Below are positions 43,284 to 52,014 of a stretch of DNA of 64,000 nt, in pieces; within the stretch, counting starts at the first letter, position 1; every line of letters begins with the position of its first letter. A program made the translations under genes and the position numbers. The notes beneath the pieces are model-generated. The model had not been told where the DNA came from, searched no databases, and was given only the letters and a program-made list of their open reading frames with translations. Source of the stretch: JANXQE01 sp035294005 (GTDB lineage Bacteria > Verrucomicrobiota > Verrucomicrobiia > Limisphaerales > UBA8199); contig DATGLT010000188.1 in assembly GCA_035294005.1 (NCBI GenBank), forward strand, positions 1-64,000. Reading direction: 5' to 3'.

Positions 43284-44834
43284 TCAAACCCGGCTTCGAT
43301 CAAAGTCCTCGACTGAAGCTTTCCCTGCGGGTGAGAGCCGCAGCGCCTTGGTAATGGAGCCTGGTACTTCTTCGATGCGATGGGTCACAAAGATCGCCGT
43401 TGTCGTCTTCGCCGCTATAAGTGAGTCGATGATCCTGATCAGAAGCTCTCGATGGGCCGAGTCCAAGCCCTGGCAGGGTTCGTCCAGAACCAGGAGGGTG
43501 GGTTTTTTGACGAGCGCTCGAGCCAGCAGGACCATTCGCTGCGACCCGGCTGATAAAGAAAACAGGGAGAGGTTGGCCGTTTTCAGCAGGCCAAAACGTT
43601 TCAACCAATAGGTCGCGGCTTTTTTCTGAGCGGTTGTGGGGCGATCAACGATTCCAATGGTGTCGCGAAAACCCGACAAAACCACTTGCCAAACCGACGC
43701 GTTGTCATCGAAATGCAATTGGAGTTCGGGTGAGAGCCAGCCAATCTGCCGTTTCAGCCGCCAGATCGACTGGCCATTTCCGAGGCGCTTGCCGAATACC
43801 ACCACGTCGTTGGTGTAGGTCTGTGGATTATCTCCGGTAATGAGACTGAGCAAGGTGGTTTTGCCGGAGCCGTTTGGGCCCAGCAGCACCCAGCTTTGTC
43901 CCCTGTGTATCGTCCAACTGACCCGATCCAGAATCGTCCTTGGCCCGTAGCGAACCGTAAGATCTCGAAGCTGAACCAGGCACTCAACGGGACGCCGGCT
44001 CGAAACTGCGGCGGAATGTCCCTTCCGAACTTTCGTTTTGAGCCGTTTACCGGCCGGCGCCGTAGGAAGAATCTCCTTACGTAGTCCGGCGGCGACGACC
44101 TTGCATTCTTCGACGCGAATGACGTGGGTAATGTGGCGAGGCAACTCCTCGAGATGGGTCGTGATCAGGATGACCCGCAGCGGGGTGCTCAGGAGGGATT
44201 CAAGGAACGAGTGAAAATGGCGACGTGTCTCCGCGTCCAGCCCGGTATAGGGCTCGTCCAGGATCAGCAGCCGCAGGGGGCCGGACAGCGCTTTGGCCAA
44301 TTCGACCCGCTGGCGTTCGCCGTTCGAAAGGGACAGTAATGTTCGGCTCAGGAATTCCCGCAGGCCGAGCAGCCGGATTGCGCGACGCATCCGCCGTTCA
44401 AAGGCCGGCCGGGCCGTATCGTGCAGGTCCGTGACTTCATACGGATTAATGTCCATGACGTGGTCATACGAAAGAAAATCGCGCACCAGGATTGAGCTTT
44501 GCTGTTCAAAACTCATCCAGCGCGATTGGACCACCGTGCCGTGCACTTCCGATTTTCGATCTTCGAACGCGACGTGGCCAATGGCCTCCTCGGGGCTTAG
44601 TCCCGGCGGAGGCCGGAAATGGTAGCGCAGTTCGCCTTTGACCAGTGGCACGCGTCCGCGGAGTGCATCGGCAAGCAGGGATTTACCGGAACCGTTGGCG
44701 CCAATAATGGCCCACTGCTCACGCCGCCCCATTTGCCAACTGAAATCGCTGAAAACCAGCCGGTCTCCGAGCCGAAAAGTGGCGTTCCGGACCGAAATGA
44801 ACGGCGAGTTTTGAGGTCGTTTGAATCGTGCCAT
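43284..44834 (-). CDS. Tandem ABC ATPase, ModF/PhrA-like
   Basis: The 516-residue protein contains two ABC cassettes without TM domains: Walker A GANGSGKS at 45-52 and GPNGSGKT at 319-326, Walker B RLLILDEPYTGLDA and LLVLDEPCQGLDS, and signatures LSNGERQRV and LSAGSQRM. The organisation and length match ModF (PhrA) of E. coli, associated with molybdate transport or photorepair. No modABC genes are adjacent, so the molybdate link is only a family label. The stop faces the convergent propeller gene 15 bases away. Confidence 0.85.
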   Translation of the reverse strand: MARFKRPQNSPFISVRNATFRLGDRLVFSDFSWQMGRREQWAIIGANGSGKSLLADALRGRVPLVKGELRYHFRPPPGLSPEEAIGHVAFEDRKSEVHGTVVQSRWMSFEQQSSILVRDFLSYDHVMDINPYEVTDLHDTARPAFERRMRRAIRLLGLREFLSRTLLSLSNGERQRVELAKALSGPLRLLILDEPYTGLDAETRRHFHSFLESLLSTPLRVILITTHLEELPRHITHVIRVEECKVVAAGLRKEILPTAPAGKRLKTKVRKGHSAAVSSRRPVECLVQLRDLTVRYGPRTILDRVSWTIHRGQSWVLLGPNGSGKTTLLSLITGDNPQTYTNDVVVFGKRLGNGQSIWRLKRQIGWLSPELQLHFDDNASVWQVVLSGFRDTIGIVDRPTTAQKKAATYWLKRFGLLKTANLSLFSLSAGSQRMVLLARALVKKPTLLVLDEPCQGLDSAHRELLIRIIDSLIAAKTTTAIFVTHRIEEVPGSITKALRLSPAGKASVEDFDRSRV

Positions 44835-44846
44835 GACCAGCGAGGA

Positions 44847-46202
44847 TCAACCCTGTTTCATCCTGAGGTGCATGGCAATTTGTTCGAGGCGCCGGCGCGC
44901 GGACAAAGCCTGGACGCTGCCGGGAAATTCCCGAATGATGCGTTGCAGAAATTCGCGTCCCTTTTCGAGGTCGTCGCAATACTTAATTTGCCAGGCGGCG
45001 ATGAGCGCCAGCCAGCTTGCGCGCTCCTGGTCGGAACGGTCCGGCATTCCGAGCAACAGCTCGATCTGTTCGATTCCCATTCGAGCCTGGTTCAATTGTT
45101 CAGCCAGGAGGCGCGCGAGCTTTTCGCGGGCCGTCACGTCATCCGGGTTTTGCTTCAACTGCTCGACACAGGCATCGGCGGTTCGTTTTGCTTTCAGACT
45201 GTCGGCCATCTCGAATTCCGCAGACGCATCCAGCCCGTCTCCGAGGGCCGGCAAGGGAATTTTGCGCGCGGTTTGCCGTTCGCGCAGCTCCAGAACCGAT
45301 GCGGGCAGTTGATTGATCCGCAGTTGAGCCATACGCGCGAGGTGCGTGCCTTTGTGACGCTCGCAAATCAATTGAAGCGATTGCCGCGCGGCTCCCGGGT
45401 CCTGCGCGATCTTGAGCTGCCAATCGGCCAGGCGGTGCAACGCCACCGATTGCTGCGAGGCCGTAATGGTCGGCTGATCGCACAGTTCCAATATGGTGCG
45501 CCTGGCTTCAGCCAGGTCGTTGAATTTATTGGCGTATAGATCTGCGAGCATCATCCAGCCCTCGAAATCGTTTTCCGAGTTTTCCAATTCTTTGATGATT
45601 TCCCACTCGGCTTCGGCGTATTTGCCGAACTTGATGCGAGCAATCGCGCGGGCGTACATCGGCGGCAGTTTCGGTGGCTGCAGGATTTCCCGTCCGTACT
45701 TCGCCAGCGGCGCCAGCAGCAGTGAAGCCGCCAGGCCCATCGCCGCCAGGCCTCCGGTTACGCCGATGATAACCGCCGGGATGCCAGCGACCATTGTGCA
45801 CGTTATCGCCAGCGAACGAAATTCCTTCCGCGCCCCGGCTTCAACCGTTTGCAGCGCGCTCACCAGCACCCAACCGAGAGTGGCCGCGCACCAATAAGAG
45901 CTGATAACGAAAGCGCCGGCCCAAATCACCGCCATGTATTCCGCGAACCAATCGCCGCCGCGCGCCTTGGCGGCTTGCACTTCGGGCATGAACGGTTGCA
46001 GTGCCCAGGACAGGCCCACGTTCATGATCGCCCACAGCGCCAGTGGCAACCCAAGCCCTTTCAAGCTCCACGTCAGCAGCCAGCGCTGCACCCTTTTTCG
46101 CTTCTGCTCCGGGGTTAATTTCAAAGTCAGCACCCAGGGAACCGCGACAAAGACAGTCCCTGTCAGGAGCAGCAACAGCAACGTGCCAAGCACAACGCTC
46201 AT
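44847..46202 (-). CDS. Membrane protein with C-terminal TPR-like helical repeats
   Basis: From the ATG at 46202 the protein is 451 residues. It has four or five TM segments in the first 170 residues (MSVVLGTLLLLLLTGTVFVA, then GLGLPLALWAIMNVGLSWAL and GLAAMGLAASLLLAPLAKYG). A long helical-repeat region follows with TPR-like pairs (ARIKFGKYAEAEWEIIKELE, then AYAN-like DLYANKFNDLAEARRTILEL and LEKGREFLQRIIREFPGSVQ). Function unknown; protein-interaction platform inferred. The stop is 12 bases before the start of the tandem ABC gene, so they are probably cotranscribed. The frame extends upstream to 46256 without family support. Confidence 0.8.
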   Translation of the reverse strand: MSVVLGTLLLLLLTGTVFVAVPWVLTLKLTPEQKRKRVQRWLLTWSLKGLGLPLALWAIMNVGLSWALQPFMPEVQAAKARGGDWFAEYMAVIWAGAFVISSYWCAATLGWVLVSALQTVEAGARKEFRSLAITCTMVAGIPAVIIGVTGGLAAMGLAASLLLAPLAKYGREILQPPKLPPMYARAIARIKFGKYAEAEWEIIKELENSENDFEGWMMLADLYANKFNDLAEARRTILELCDQPTITASQQSVALHRLADWQLKIAQDPGAARQSLQLICERHKGTHLARMAQLRINQLPASVLELRERQTARKIPLPALGDGLDASAEFEMADSLKAKRTADACVEQLKQNPDDVTAREKLARLLAEQLNQARMGIEQIELLLGMPDRSDQERASWLALIAAWQIKYCDDLEKGREFLQRIIREFPGSVQALSARRRLEQIAMHLRMKQG

Positions 46203-46300
46203 CAATCCGGCGGCAGCCGGCCGGCCGCCACAGGAACATTCCCGGAAAAGCCTCAAAAGGGAAATAAAAAGCGTGAGATTGCGGGAAACGCTGGAAGAAT

Positions 46301-47122
46301 GTGCCGGTGACGCCTCTGCTGGACGCCCACAACCACCTTCAGGATTCCCGATTGGCGCCTGTATTGGACCAGGTCATGGCCGATCTCAGGGGCGAACACG
46401 TCACCCGGATGGTCGTCAATGGCTCCTGCGAAGAAGACTGGCCGGCGGTGCGCAATCTCGCCAGGCGCTTCCCGGAAGTCATTCCGTCGTTTGGTTATCA
46501 TCCCTGGTACATCAAAGAGCGCACCCCCGATTGGGCAAAGACGCTGGTGTCATCCCTCGAGGCGAGTGCTTCCGGCGTGGGGGAAATCGGCCTGGATCGG
46601 TGGATTAAAGACCACGACATCGAGGACCAGAAACGGGTGTTCGTTGCGCAATTGCACATTGCGGCTGAGCGCGATTTGCCGGTGAGCATCCATTGCCTCC
46701 AGGCCTGGGGCATTTTGCTCGAGTTGCTCCAAACCTCGCCCAGGCCACAGTGCGGCTTTGTTCTCCACTCGTTCGGCGGTCCGAAAGAGATGATTGTAGG
46801 GCTGGCAAAACTGGGCGCCTACTTTTCGTTGCCAGGGTATTACGCCCATAGCCGAAAGGAGCGCCAGCGCGACGCTTTTCGGCACGTGCCGCGAGACCGG
46901 TTGCTGATTGAGACAGACTCCCCGGACCAGCCGCTGCCTCCGGACCGCGTCAAGTACCCTCTCGAAGACCCGCAGACCGGAAAACCGTTAAACCACCCGG
47001 CCAACCTGGCGGCTGTGTACGCTTTCGCCGCGGAACTCACGGGCGAATCCGTGGAGACATTGGCGAGGCAAATTGAAGAGAATTTCCAGAGAGTTTTCGG
47101 AAAGCTCATCCCGGCCGTGTAG
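46301..47122 (+). CDS. TatD-family metal-dependent hydrolase
   Basis: The 273-residue protein has the amidohydrolase-type metal site of the TatD family: DAHNHLQD with His10 and His12, the metal-bridging Glu in GVGEIGLDRW, VSIHCLQAWG, VLHSFGG and LLIETDSPDQPLPP. TatD enzymes are 3'-5' DNA or RNA exonucleases or D-aminoacyl hydrolases. The family's usual length is about 260. Start is GTG at 46301, divergent from the TPR-like gene 98 bases away. Confidence 0.9.
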   Translation: MPVTPLLDAHNHLQDSRLAPVLDQVMADLRGEHVTRMVVNGSCEEDWPAVRNLARRFPEVIPSFGYHPWYIKERTPDWAKTLVSSLEASASGVGEIGLDRWIKDHDIEDQKRVFVAQLHIAAERDLPVSIHCLQAWGILLELLQTSPRPQCGFVLHSFGGPKEMIVGLAKLGAYFSLPGYYAHSRKERQRDAFRHVPRDRLLIETDSPDQPLPPDRVKYPLEDPQTGKPLNHPANLAAVYAFAAELTGESVETLARQIEENFQRVFGKLIPAV

Positions 47123-47229
47123 CGCCGGGGTAACGTTCCCCATCTCCTCTCCCGCCATCACCGTTTCCGCGACAATGCTCTACGAAATGAATCCTTATTG
47201 CGGGGCGCATGGCATAGTTCGCTCTCCCT

Positions 47230-48354
47230 CTATGGCGAGCGGATTCGGTAAAACCGACGTGGAAAGTTCGTCCACTGCGGATCGCTGAAATAAATGAGGC
47301 CGTTAGTGAGAGTGCAGTTTTGCAGGGGCACCCACGACTGAGCCAAGACATCGGTGGAGGCCTCCACTACCAGCGGAATGTCTGCTGTGCCCCTGATATT
47401 GAATCCGAAGCGGCCCTGACGCACCCCAAAGCTGGCATCACTCGTCTGTGCCTGTGGGTTCCAGAGCACAGTGGGGTGACCGTCGAAGGTTGGCCCCCAG
47501 CCCGTTGTTCCTGGCAGGTAATAGACCGTCACGGCATTCGCTTCCGCTCCGATATAACCACTGGGCGCGTTACCGGCAAAGAAGACATTGCTCAAGCTGC
47601 TGCCCGCAAACGCATAGCCTCCGATGTTAGTGACGCTGCTGACGATCGTCACGTTGGTCAAGCTCGGGCAGTTACCGAACGAATCCGAATCCAGGCTCCG
47701 GACCCCGTTGCTCATCGTGATACTGGCCAGCCTGGAGCAGCTTTCGAACGCATGGGCCCCAACCCGGAGAACGTTCCCGGGAATCGTAATGTTAGTCAGA
47801 CCCGTACAGAACCAGAACGCCGAGTCCCCGATATTTGTCAGGCCGTTGCCGAGGCTGACGCTAGTGAGATTTGAACAACGATAGAACACACCCACCCCTC
47901 CAATGGTGTACATTCCGTCCTTCAAATCCGTAACGCTGTTCGGGATCGTGATGTGCGTCAGGCCCTGGCACGAACTGAATGCTCCGTAGCCAATGCTTCT
48001 TACACCGTTACCGATGCTGACGTTGGTCAGAACAGCGCAAGACCCGAACGTTGATTGCCCGATGTTGGTCACGCTGTCGGGTATCGTCACGCTGGCCACT
48101 GCGGTTGAACCGGCGAACACCGCGTCGCCAAGGCTGGTGACAGGCAAGCCGATAATCGTGCTTGGAATGGCGACCACTCCTCCGGGCCCGCTGTAACCGG
48201 TAATGGTGATCGTGCCATTGGTGTTTGTGTAGCTGAAATCCTGGGCTTGGACTTCGGTCGCCGTCAGAAGCGTCAATAGCAGCGCCGACGCTCCTCCAAC
48301 ACACCAGGACCTAACCCGGCGAGTGGACCAATCTACTTTCCACATGGTCATCAT
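47230..48354 (-). CDS. Secreted BspA-type leucine-rich repeat protein with C-terminal F-Y-R module
   Basis: The 374-residue protein has a signal peptide (VGGASALLLTLLTATEVQA) and about eight LRR_5 (BspA-like) repeats of about 23-24 residues, for example ASVTIPDSVTNIGQSTFGSC and LTNITIPGNVLRVGAHAFES. It ends in a distinct tail: VEASTDVLAQSWVPL and FSDPQWTNFPRRFYRIRSP. BspA-type LRRs bind proteins or surfaces. Three Met codons stand at the start (48354, 48351, 48345). No operon partner is obvious. Confidence 0.9.
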   Translation of the reverse strand: MMTMWKVDWSTRRVRSWCVGGASALLLTLLTATEVQAQDFSYTNTNGTITITGYSGPGGVVAIPSTIIGLPVTSLGDAVFAGSTAVASVTIPDSVTNIGQSTFGSCAVLTNVSIGNGVRSIGYGAFSSCQGLTHITIPNSVTDLKDGMYTIGGVGVFYRCSNLTSVSLGNGLTNIGDSAFWFCTGLTNITIPGNVLRVGAHAFESCSRLASITMSNGVRSLDSDSFGNCPSLTNVTIVSSVTNIGGYAFAGSSLSNVFFAGNAPSGYIGAEANAVTVYYLPGTTGWGPTFDGHPTVLWNPQAQTSDASFGVRQGRFGFNIRGTADIPLVVEASTDVLAQSWVPLQNCTLTNGLIYFSDPQWTNFPRRFYRIRSP

Positions 48355-48390
48355 ATAGTATTACATTCGGGAAATTATTAAGCATCAGGT

Positions 48391-48873
48391 TCATCTGGGC
48401 ACCTGATTAGGACCGAGTTGCAATACGCGTCCAGGTTTACCAGCAAAGTCCAGTAACGCCGTGAACGATTCGATGGGTCCTCCCAAAAGCTGCAGTACGG
48501 GTTGGAGAGTAACAGCGTAATACCAGTTTGGGCCCGCTCCAAAACGGCTGATCTGAAAATCAGTGGCCACCCATTCTGAATCATTTGGTACGATCTTGCT
48601 CAACTCGAGCCGTGCCGCTCTCTCGGCAGCCGGTAGGGTTAATGGCAAGGTTGCGGAGGGTTCCCATTCGCGACTCACGGTGGGTTGTTCCAAAATGCTT
48701 ACATAATCCTTGCCATTCAGATGCGAGGTTCGCCTGACTGGTTGATTTGCGGATCCGAACCCTGCGTAACCTGGTCTGTTGGCGGCGGGCAGAAGCGTCG
48801 GCGGCAGAGTTTGAGCGAAAACGACCGCAGCACTGAGACATAGTCCAAAGATAAACGATTGGTGTCTGCTCAT
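48391..48873 (-). CDS. Small secreted hypothetical protein
   Basis: The 160-residue protein has a signal peptide (MSRHQSFIFGLCLSAAVVFA, cleaved before QTLPP) and a beta-rich C-terminal half (WVATDFQISRFGAGPNWYYA, then VTLQPVLQLLGGPIESFTAL). No family is recognised. It is preceded on the same strand, 59 bases away, by the RCC1-repeat gene and followed by the LRR gene, so the three secreted proteins form one block. Confidence 0.72.
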   Translation of the reverse strand: MSRHQSFIFGLCLSAAVVFAQTLPPTLLPAANRPGYAGFGSANQPVRRTSHLNGKDYVSILEQPTVSREWEPSATLPLTLPAAERAARLELSKIVPNDSEWVATDFQISRFGAGPNWYYAVTLQPVLQLLGGPIESFTALLDFAGKPGRVLQLGPNQVPR

Positions 48874-48932
48874 ATTGACTTCAGTTGAATTGGCGTGCTT
48901 AACGAAAACATTCAGTCATCGCGTGGTAGGCT

Positions 48933-50252
48933 TCAGGATTCGTTGGCCCGATTGAGGTTGGCTTTAGAGTCGTCCGACTTTTCCCCGTCTCGAATTACCG
49001 TGCGAATCGAGGTGGGGAGTTCCCAAAGCACGTAAGGAGAGCGGTCAATAATAAATCCTTCCGTATCGAACGGCTTGATGCGAAAGGGGGACCGGGCGAT
49101 GAATTTATTTAAGGTTTGTTTCGCCCGGATAATCCTCGGGTATCGGTCGGAGCCCAGACGCTTCCCCCAACTCAGAAGCTTTCCCTGTTTGGTCAACACG
49201 AGTGTATTTCCATAACCGGTTGCGAAGGCCCACGGATCCAACTCGAGAAAAACGCGCTCTGGTGCACCCACGAGTCGATCGGTATCCAAACCCAATTGAC
49301 CATACAGGTTATGGCCGCAGCCGAAGAACCGGCCATCGGCTTTGCGAGCGAAGAATGAACCAGCGCCAGGAAACAACTCAGCCCAATTCCTCGCCTCCCC
49401 AACCTGGGTCAGTGGTTCGCCATTCGTAGGGATGCCTTCTTGTCGGACCACGGAACGCGCAGCGCGTCCGCCAATCCACATCGTGCCGTCAGCCTTTAGC
49501 GCCAATGCAAAAGAATCCCCCGCCGAAACAGAGATCCAATTTGTTCCTGGATCGATTCTGCAAGGAGGCGAACCCTTGAGAGCGCGTATGACAGTAAATT
49601 CCCTGTGCGATTCAAAATCCCCGCCTCCCCAGCCCCATAACGAGTGATCTCGCTTCAGCGCGTAGCTGCTAAGCACTCCGGCCGAGATTGCCTTCCAATC
49701 CTTTGCGGAACCGATCATTTTTGGGCTAGACGCGTTATTCGTGGTGCCGTCGCCCAACTGGCCGCAATCATTCTGTCCCCACGCCCAAAGTGAGCCATCG
49801 GTCTTTAACGCGAGGCAATGGCCGGCACCCACGCTGATTTGATCCCAATCTGTGTCGGGGCCTATTTGGATTGGCGTAGCGACAAGGTCCGCACTCGGAG
49901 CGCGGGCAAGCTGTCCAGAGTAATTTCGACCCCAACCCCAAAGGGTGCGATCGGCCTTGAGGGCCAGCGCAAACATGAAGTCGGCAGCGACTGCTCGCCA
50001 ATCGTGTTCCGAGCCGAAGCGTTCCGGCACGTCCGATACTTCCATAGGGCCCAAAAAGCCAGGATTGAGACTTCGGTGATTTCCGCCCCAAAGCCAGAGC
50101 GAGCCATCCGGTGCAAGTAGAATTGCCCCGTCGCTCGTGCTAACGAGCTGAGGAGTTACGATTGATTCCCGGAGTCGGATATCGGACTGACCGTCCACGG
50201 CACAAATGCTCGCTACAAACAAAACGGCGAAAATGTAGGATGGGTTTTGCAA
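48933..50252 (-). CDS. Secreted RCC1-repeat beta-propeller protein
   Basis: The 439-residue protein starts with a signal peptide (MQNPSYIFAVLFVASICAVDG) and holds about six RCC1-type blades: LAPDGSLWLWGGNHRSLNPG, LKADRTLWGWGRNYSGQLAR, LKTDGSLWAWGQNDCGQLGD, LKRDHSLWGWGGGD, LKADGTMWIGGRAAR and RKADGRFFGCGHNLYGQLGL. Bacterial RCC1 proteins are usually secreted interaction modules. Enzymatic activity is not expected. The gap upstream contains an inverted repeat at 50283-50303. Confidence 0.9.
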   Translation of the reverse strand: MQNPSYIFAVLFVASICAVDGQSDIRLRESIVTPQLVSTSDGAILLAPDGSLWLWGGNHRSLNPGFLGPMEVSDVPERFGSEHDWRAVAADFMFALALKADRTLWGWGRNYSGQLARAPSADLVATPIQIGPDTDWDQISVGAGHCLALKTDGSLWAWGQNDCGQLGDGTTNNASSPKMIGSAKDWKAISAGVLSSYALKRDHSLWGWGGGDFESHREFTVIRALKGSPPCRIDPGTNWISVSAGDSFALALKADGTMWIGGRAARSVVRQEGIPTNGEPLTQVGEARNWAELFPGAGSFFARKADGRFFGCGHNLYGQLGLDTDRLVGAPERVFLELDPWAFATGYGNTLVLTKQGKLLSWGKRLGSDRYPRIIRAKQTLNKFIARSPFRIKPFDTEGFIIDRSPYVLWELPTSIRTVIRDGEKSDDSKANLNRANES

Positions 50253-50578
50253 GTCTTTAAGAATCCCAGGTGGTCAGCAGCGACTGACGTTCAGGGCGTC
50301 AGTGGCCCAACAATTGAGCGACTGCCGGCGGAGCTTGAAGCCTGAGTGTGACCGATCTCCGAACACGCGCCCTGGAACGAGCGGGGCGGATGAGGTGCTT
50401 ATGGTTGAGCAAAGGGAGGCTGGTTCGTTTACCAATTGTCGGATTATGTTAACCCCTTTTTGTCGTAAGCTGTTCAGTGCCAGTCTCACTGATTTAGAAC
50501 CTACCATTTTTGGTTAGGTGATCCAATCACCAATTTGCCTTGTCTTTGCTCTTTCGACAGGGCAGCGCTGTTACGGCT
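50253..50578. other. 326-bp non-coding gap
   Basis: The gap lies between the start of the RCC1 gene and the end of tcdA, both on the minus strand. It contains the inverted repeat at 50283-50303 and otherwise no frame with protein-like composition (a 71-codon plus frame at 50302-50517 has none). I see no tRNA or convincing terminator. Confidence 0.6.
50283..50303. repeat. Perfect 7-bp inverted repeat upstream of the RCC1 gene
   Basis: ACTGACG and CGTCAGT flank a 7-base spacer (TTCAGGG). It is 31 bases upstream of the RCC1 gene start, with no T-run on either side, so it is more like an operator or 5'-leader hairpin than a terminator. Confidence 0.45.
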
Positions 50579-51406
50579 CTATGTCGGCAACTTCAACGCG
50601 GAGCCCGGGACAACCTTTGCCTCTTCACCGGCTTGCTCCTTGCGCGCGATGCGCTGGACGATTCGTGAAGCAGCAACCAACCCGAAAGTTCCTGTGACAA
50701 AGCTGGCCGTGCCGAAACCGCTGCTGCAATCCAAGCGCAGGTCGGACGCCTCGGCGCGATTGCCTGTGACACACCCGGTCCTAGTTGGGAACACCGGCGG
50801 TTCGGTGGAGACGACGCATTCGACGCCGAATGCGCGATCGCCTCGGGGAAAGCCATAATCCCGCCGTAATTTCCTGCGCACCTGTTGCAGCAATCGGTCT
50901 CCGCTGGAGAACGCCAGGTCGGTGACCTCGATGGCGGTCGGGTCCTGGCGTCCGCCGGCCCCGCCCGCAACGACCACCGGCACGCCGCGCTCTCTGCACG
51001 AGGCAATCAGAAGACACTTCAGTGATAGACTGTCTATCGCGTCCACAACGCCGTCGAAGTGTACTTTGAGAATCTCACTGGCATTGGACTTCAGGAATAA
51101 AGAGTGCAGCGGGTGCAAAACACAGTCCGGGTTGATGGCCAGAACCCGGCGCGCCAGCACCTCGACCTTGGGTTTGCCCAACTCACCCTCCAACGCATGG
51201 ATTTGTCGATTGGCGTTGCTGATGCAAACGTCGTCGAGGTCCACGAGCGTCAGTTGGCCGACGCCGGACCTGGCCAGGGATTCAACGGCCCAGGAGCCGA
51301 CGCCTCCCAGTCCGACAACACAAACATGCGCGCTTCGAAGTGCTTCCAGGCCGGAACTGCCAAACAACCGGGCCAAACCACCGAATCGCCTCAAATACGG
51401 GTCCAT
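50579..51406 (-). CDS. tcdA: tRNA threonylcarbamoyladenosine dehydratase (ThiF/E1 family)
   Basis: The 275-residue protein has the ThiF-type nucleotide-binding loop VGLGGVGSWAVESLARSGVG (GxGGxGS at 32-38), LVDLDDVCISNANRQIHAL with the ATP-contacting Asp and Arg, and the TcdA/CsdL features VVDAIDSLSLKCLLI and SSGDRLLQQVRRKLRRDYGF. It cyclises t6A to ct6A at position 37 of ANN-decoding tRNAs using ATP. Length and order match E. coli TcdA (268 residues). It stands alone. The region upstream carries a candidate RNA gene. Confidence 0.93.
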   Translation of the reverse strand: MDPYLRRFGGLARLFGSSGLEALRSAHVCVVGLGGVGSWAVESLARSGVGQLTLVDLDDVCISNANRQIHALEGELGKPKVEVLARRVLAINPDCVLHPLHSLFLKSNASEILKVHFDGVVDAIDSLSLKCLLIASCRERGVPVVVAGGAGGRQDPTAIEVTDLAFSSGDRLLQQVRRKLRRDYGFPRGDRAFGVECVVSTEPPVFPTRTGCVTGNRAEASDLRLDCSSGFGTASFVTGTFGLVAASRIVQRIARKEQAGEEAKVVPGSALKLPT

Positions 51407-51570
51407 AGCCCTAGTTTAATATCAATTTCGGCCGCCAGAGACAACGCTGTTGTGAACAGAACCATTGAAGACTGAGCACACGCAACCGGAAGCATCCGGA
51501 GCCATGGAACCTGATCTGCCGCTGAGATTTGGGCGTTGCGACTCGAATTACGCAGCCTGAAATTGAAGGG

Positions 51571-51821
51571 CTGCCCACTCCTAGTTTCGGGCAGTGCAGG
51601 GTATTCGGCGGTCTTCTCCTTCCTTGTCCCCAGAACTGGTGACTGGTTGGGGACAGGGGCTGTGATAAGGTGATGGCGTGTTAACGATGCACAAACGCAG
51701 TAGTCAGACCGTGTGTGGCTGACGGGCGCGTGTCTGCGGCGCCGCATCGGAACAAAAGCGATTTAGTGTTCTCTTTGTAGAGTGTGTCAAAAAGGCCGGG
51801 TTTAAAACCCCGGCTTTTTTG
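51571..51821 (+). ncRNA. Candidate structured non-coding RNA with its own terminator
   Basis: In the 608-bp gap 51407-52014, with the minus-strand tcdA on one side and a plus-strand ABC gene starting at 52015 on the other, several stems are readable. They are CTGCCC/GGGCAG (51571-51594), CCTTGTCCCCA/TGGGGACAGGG (51622-51658, 15-base loop), and an extended nested hairpin: TGTT 51679-51682, CGATGC 51685-51690, CGCAG 51696-51700 and GTCAG 51703-51707, pairing with CTGAC 51719-51723, CTGCG 51734-51738, GCATCG 51744-51749 and AACA 51751-51754. An intrinsic terminator follows at 51789-51821. No protein-like frame covers it. Identity unknown: no SRP, tmRNA or RNase P signature was seen; a 6S-like long hairpin is one possibility. 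The plus orientation is inferred. Confidence 0.5.
51789..51821 (+). terminator. Intrinsic terminator not explained by a coding gene
   Basis: GCCGGG (51795-51800), TTTAAAA and CCCCGGC (51808-51814) form the stem-loop, preceded by AAAAA and followed by TTTTTT (51815-51820). The symmetry means it could stop transcription from either strand. No protein-coding gene ends at it: the flanking genes are divergently oriented and both point away. Confidence 0.85.
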
Positions 51822-52014
51822 TTGTACTATTTTGTTGTGCTCGCTGGGTTTGCCGAAGAAACCTGCGTTCCGTGATCCTCGCCCCCGGCATTGCGGTTTC
51901 CCGGTTGCTTTACTGATTAGGGGAGCGCTGATACAGTCCCGGGATGAATTGGTCAGCGGCCCGTTTTGCGTTTAACACAGCGCACTGGATGTCGGACCTC
52001 TGCCAGGTGGGTCC

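Noticed and set aside
44619..45539. 306-codon plus-strand open frame
   Set aside because: Antisense to the end of the TPR-like gene and the start of the ModF-like gene; composition is typical of a shadow.
47230..48354. DNA-level tandem repeats in the LRR gene
   Set aside because: The periodicity is explained by the protein's leucine-rich repeats and the DNA copies are diverged; no separate repeat element or CRISPR.
51391..51747. 118-codon minus-strand frame in the gap before tcdA
   Set aside because: No family resemblance or ribosome-binding site, and it runs through the stems of the candidate RNA.
51407..51821. RNase P, tmRNA or SRP RNA in the gap
   Set aside because: None of the conserved sequence signatures of these RNAs could be found on either strand, so no name is given to the candidate RNA.
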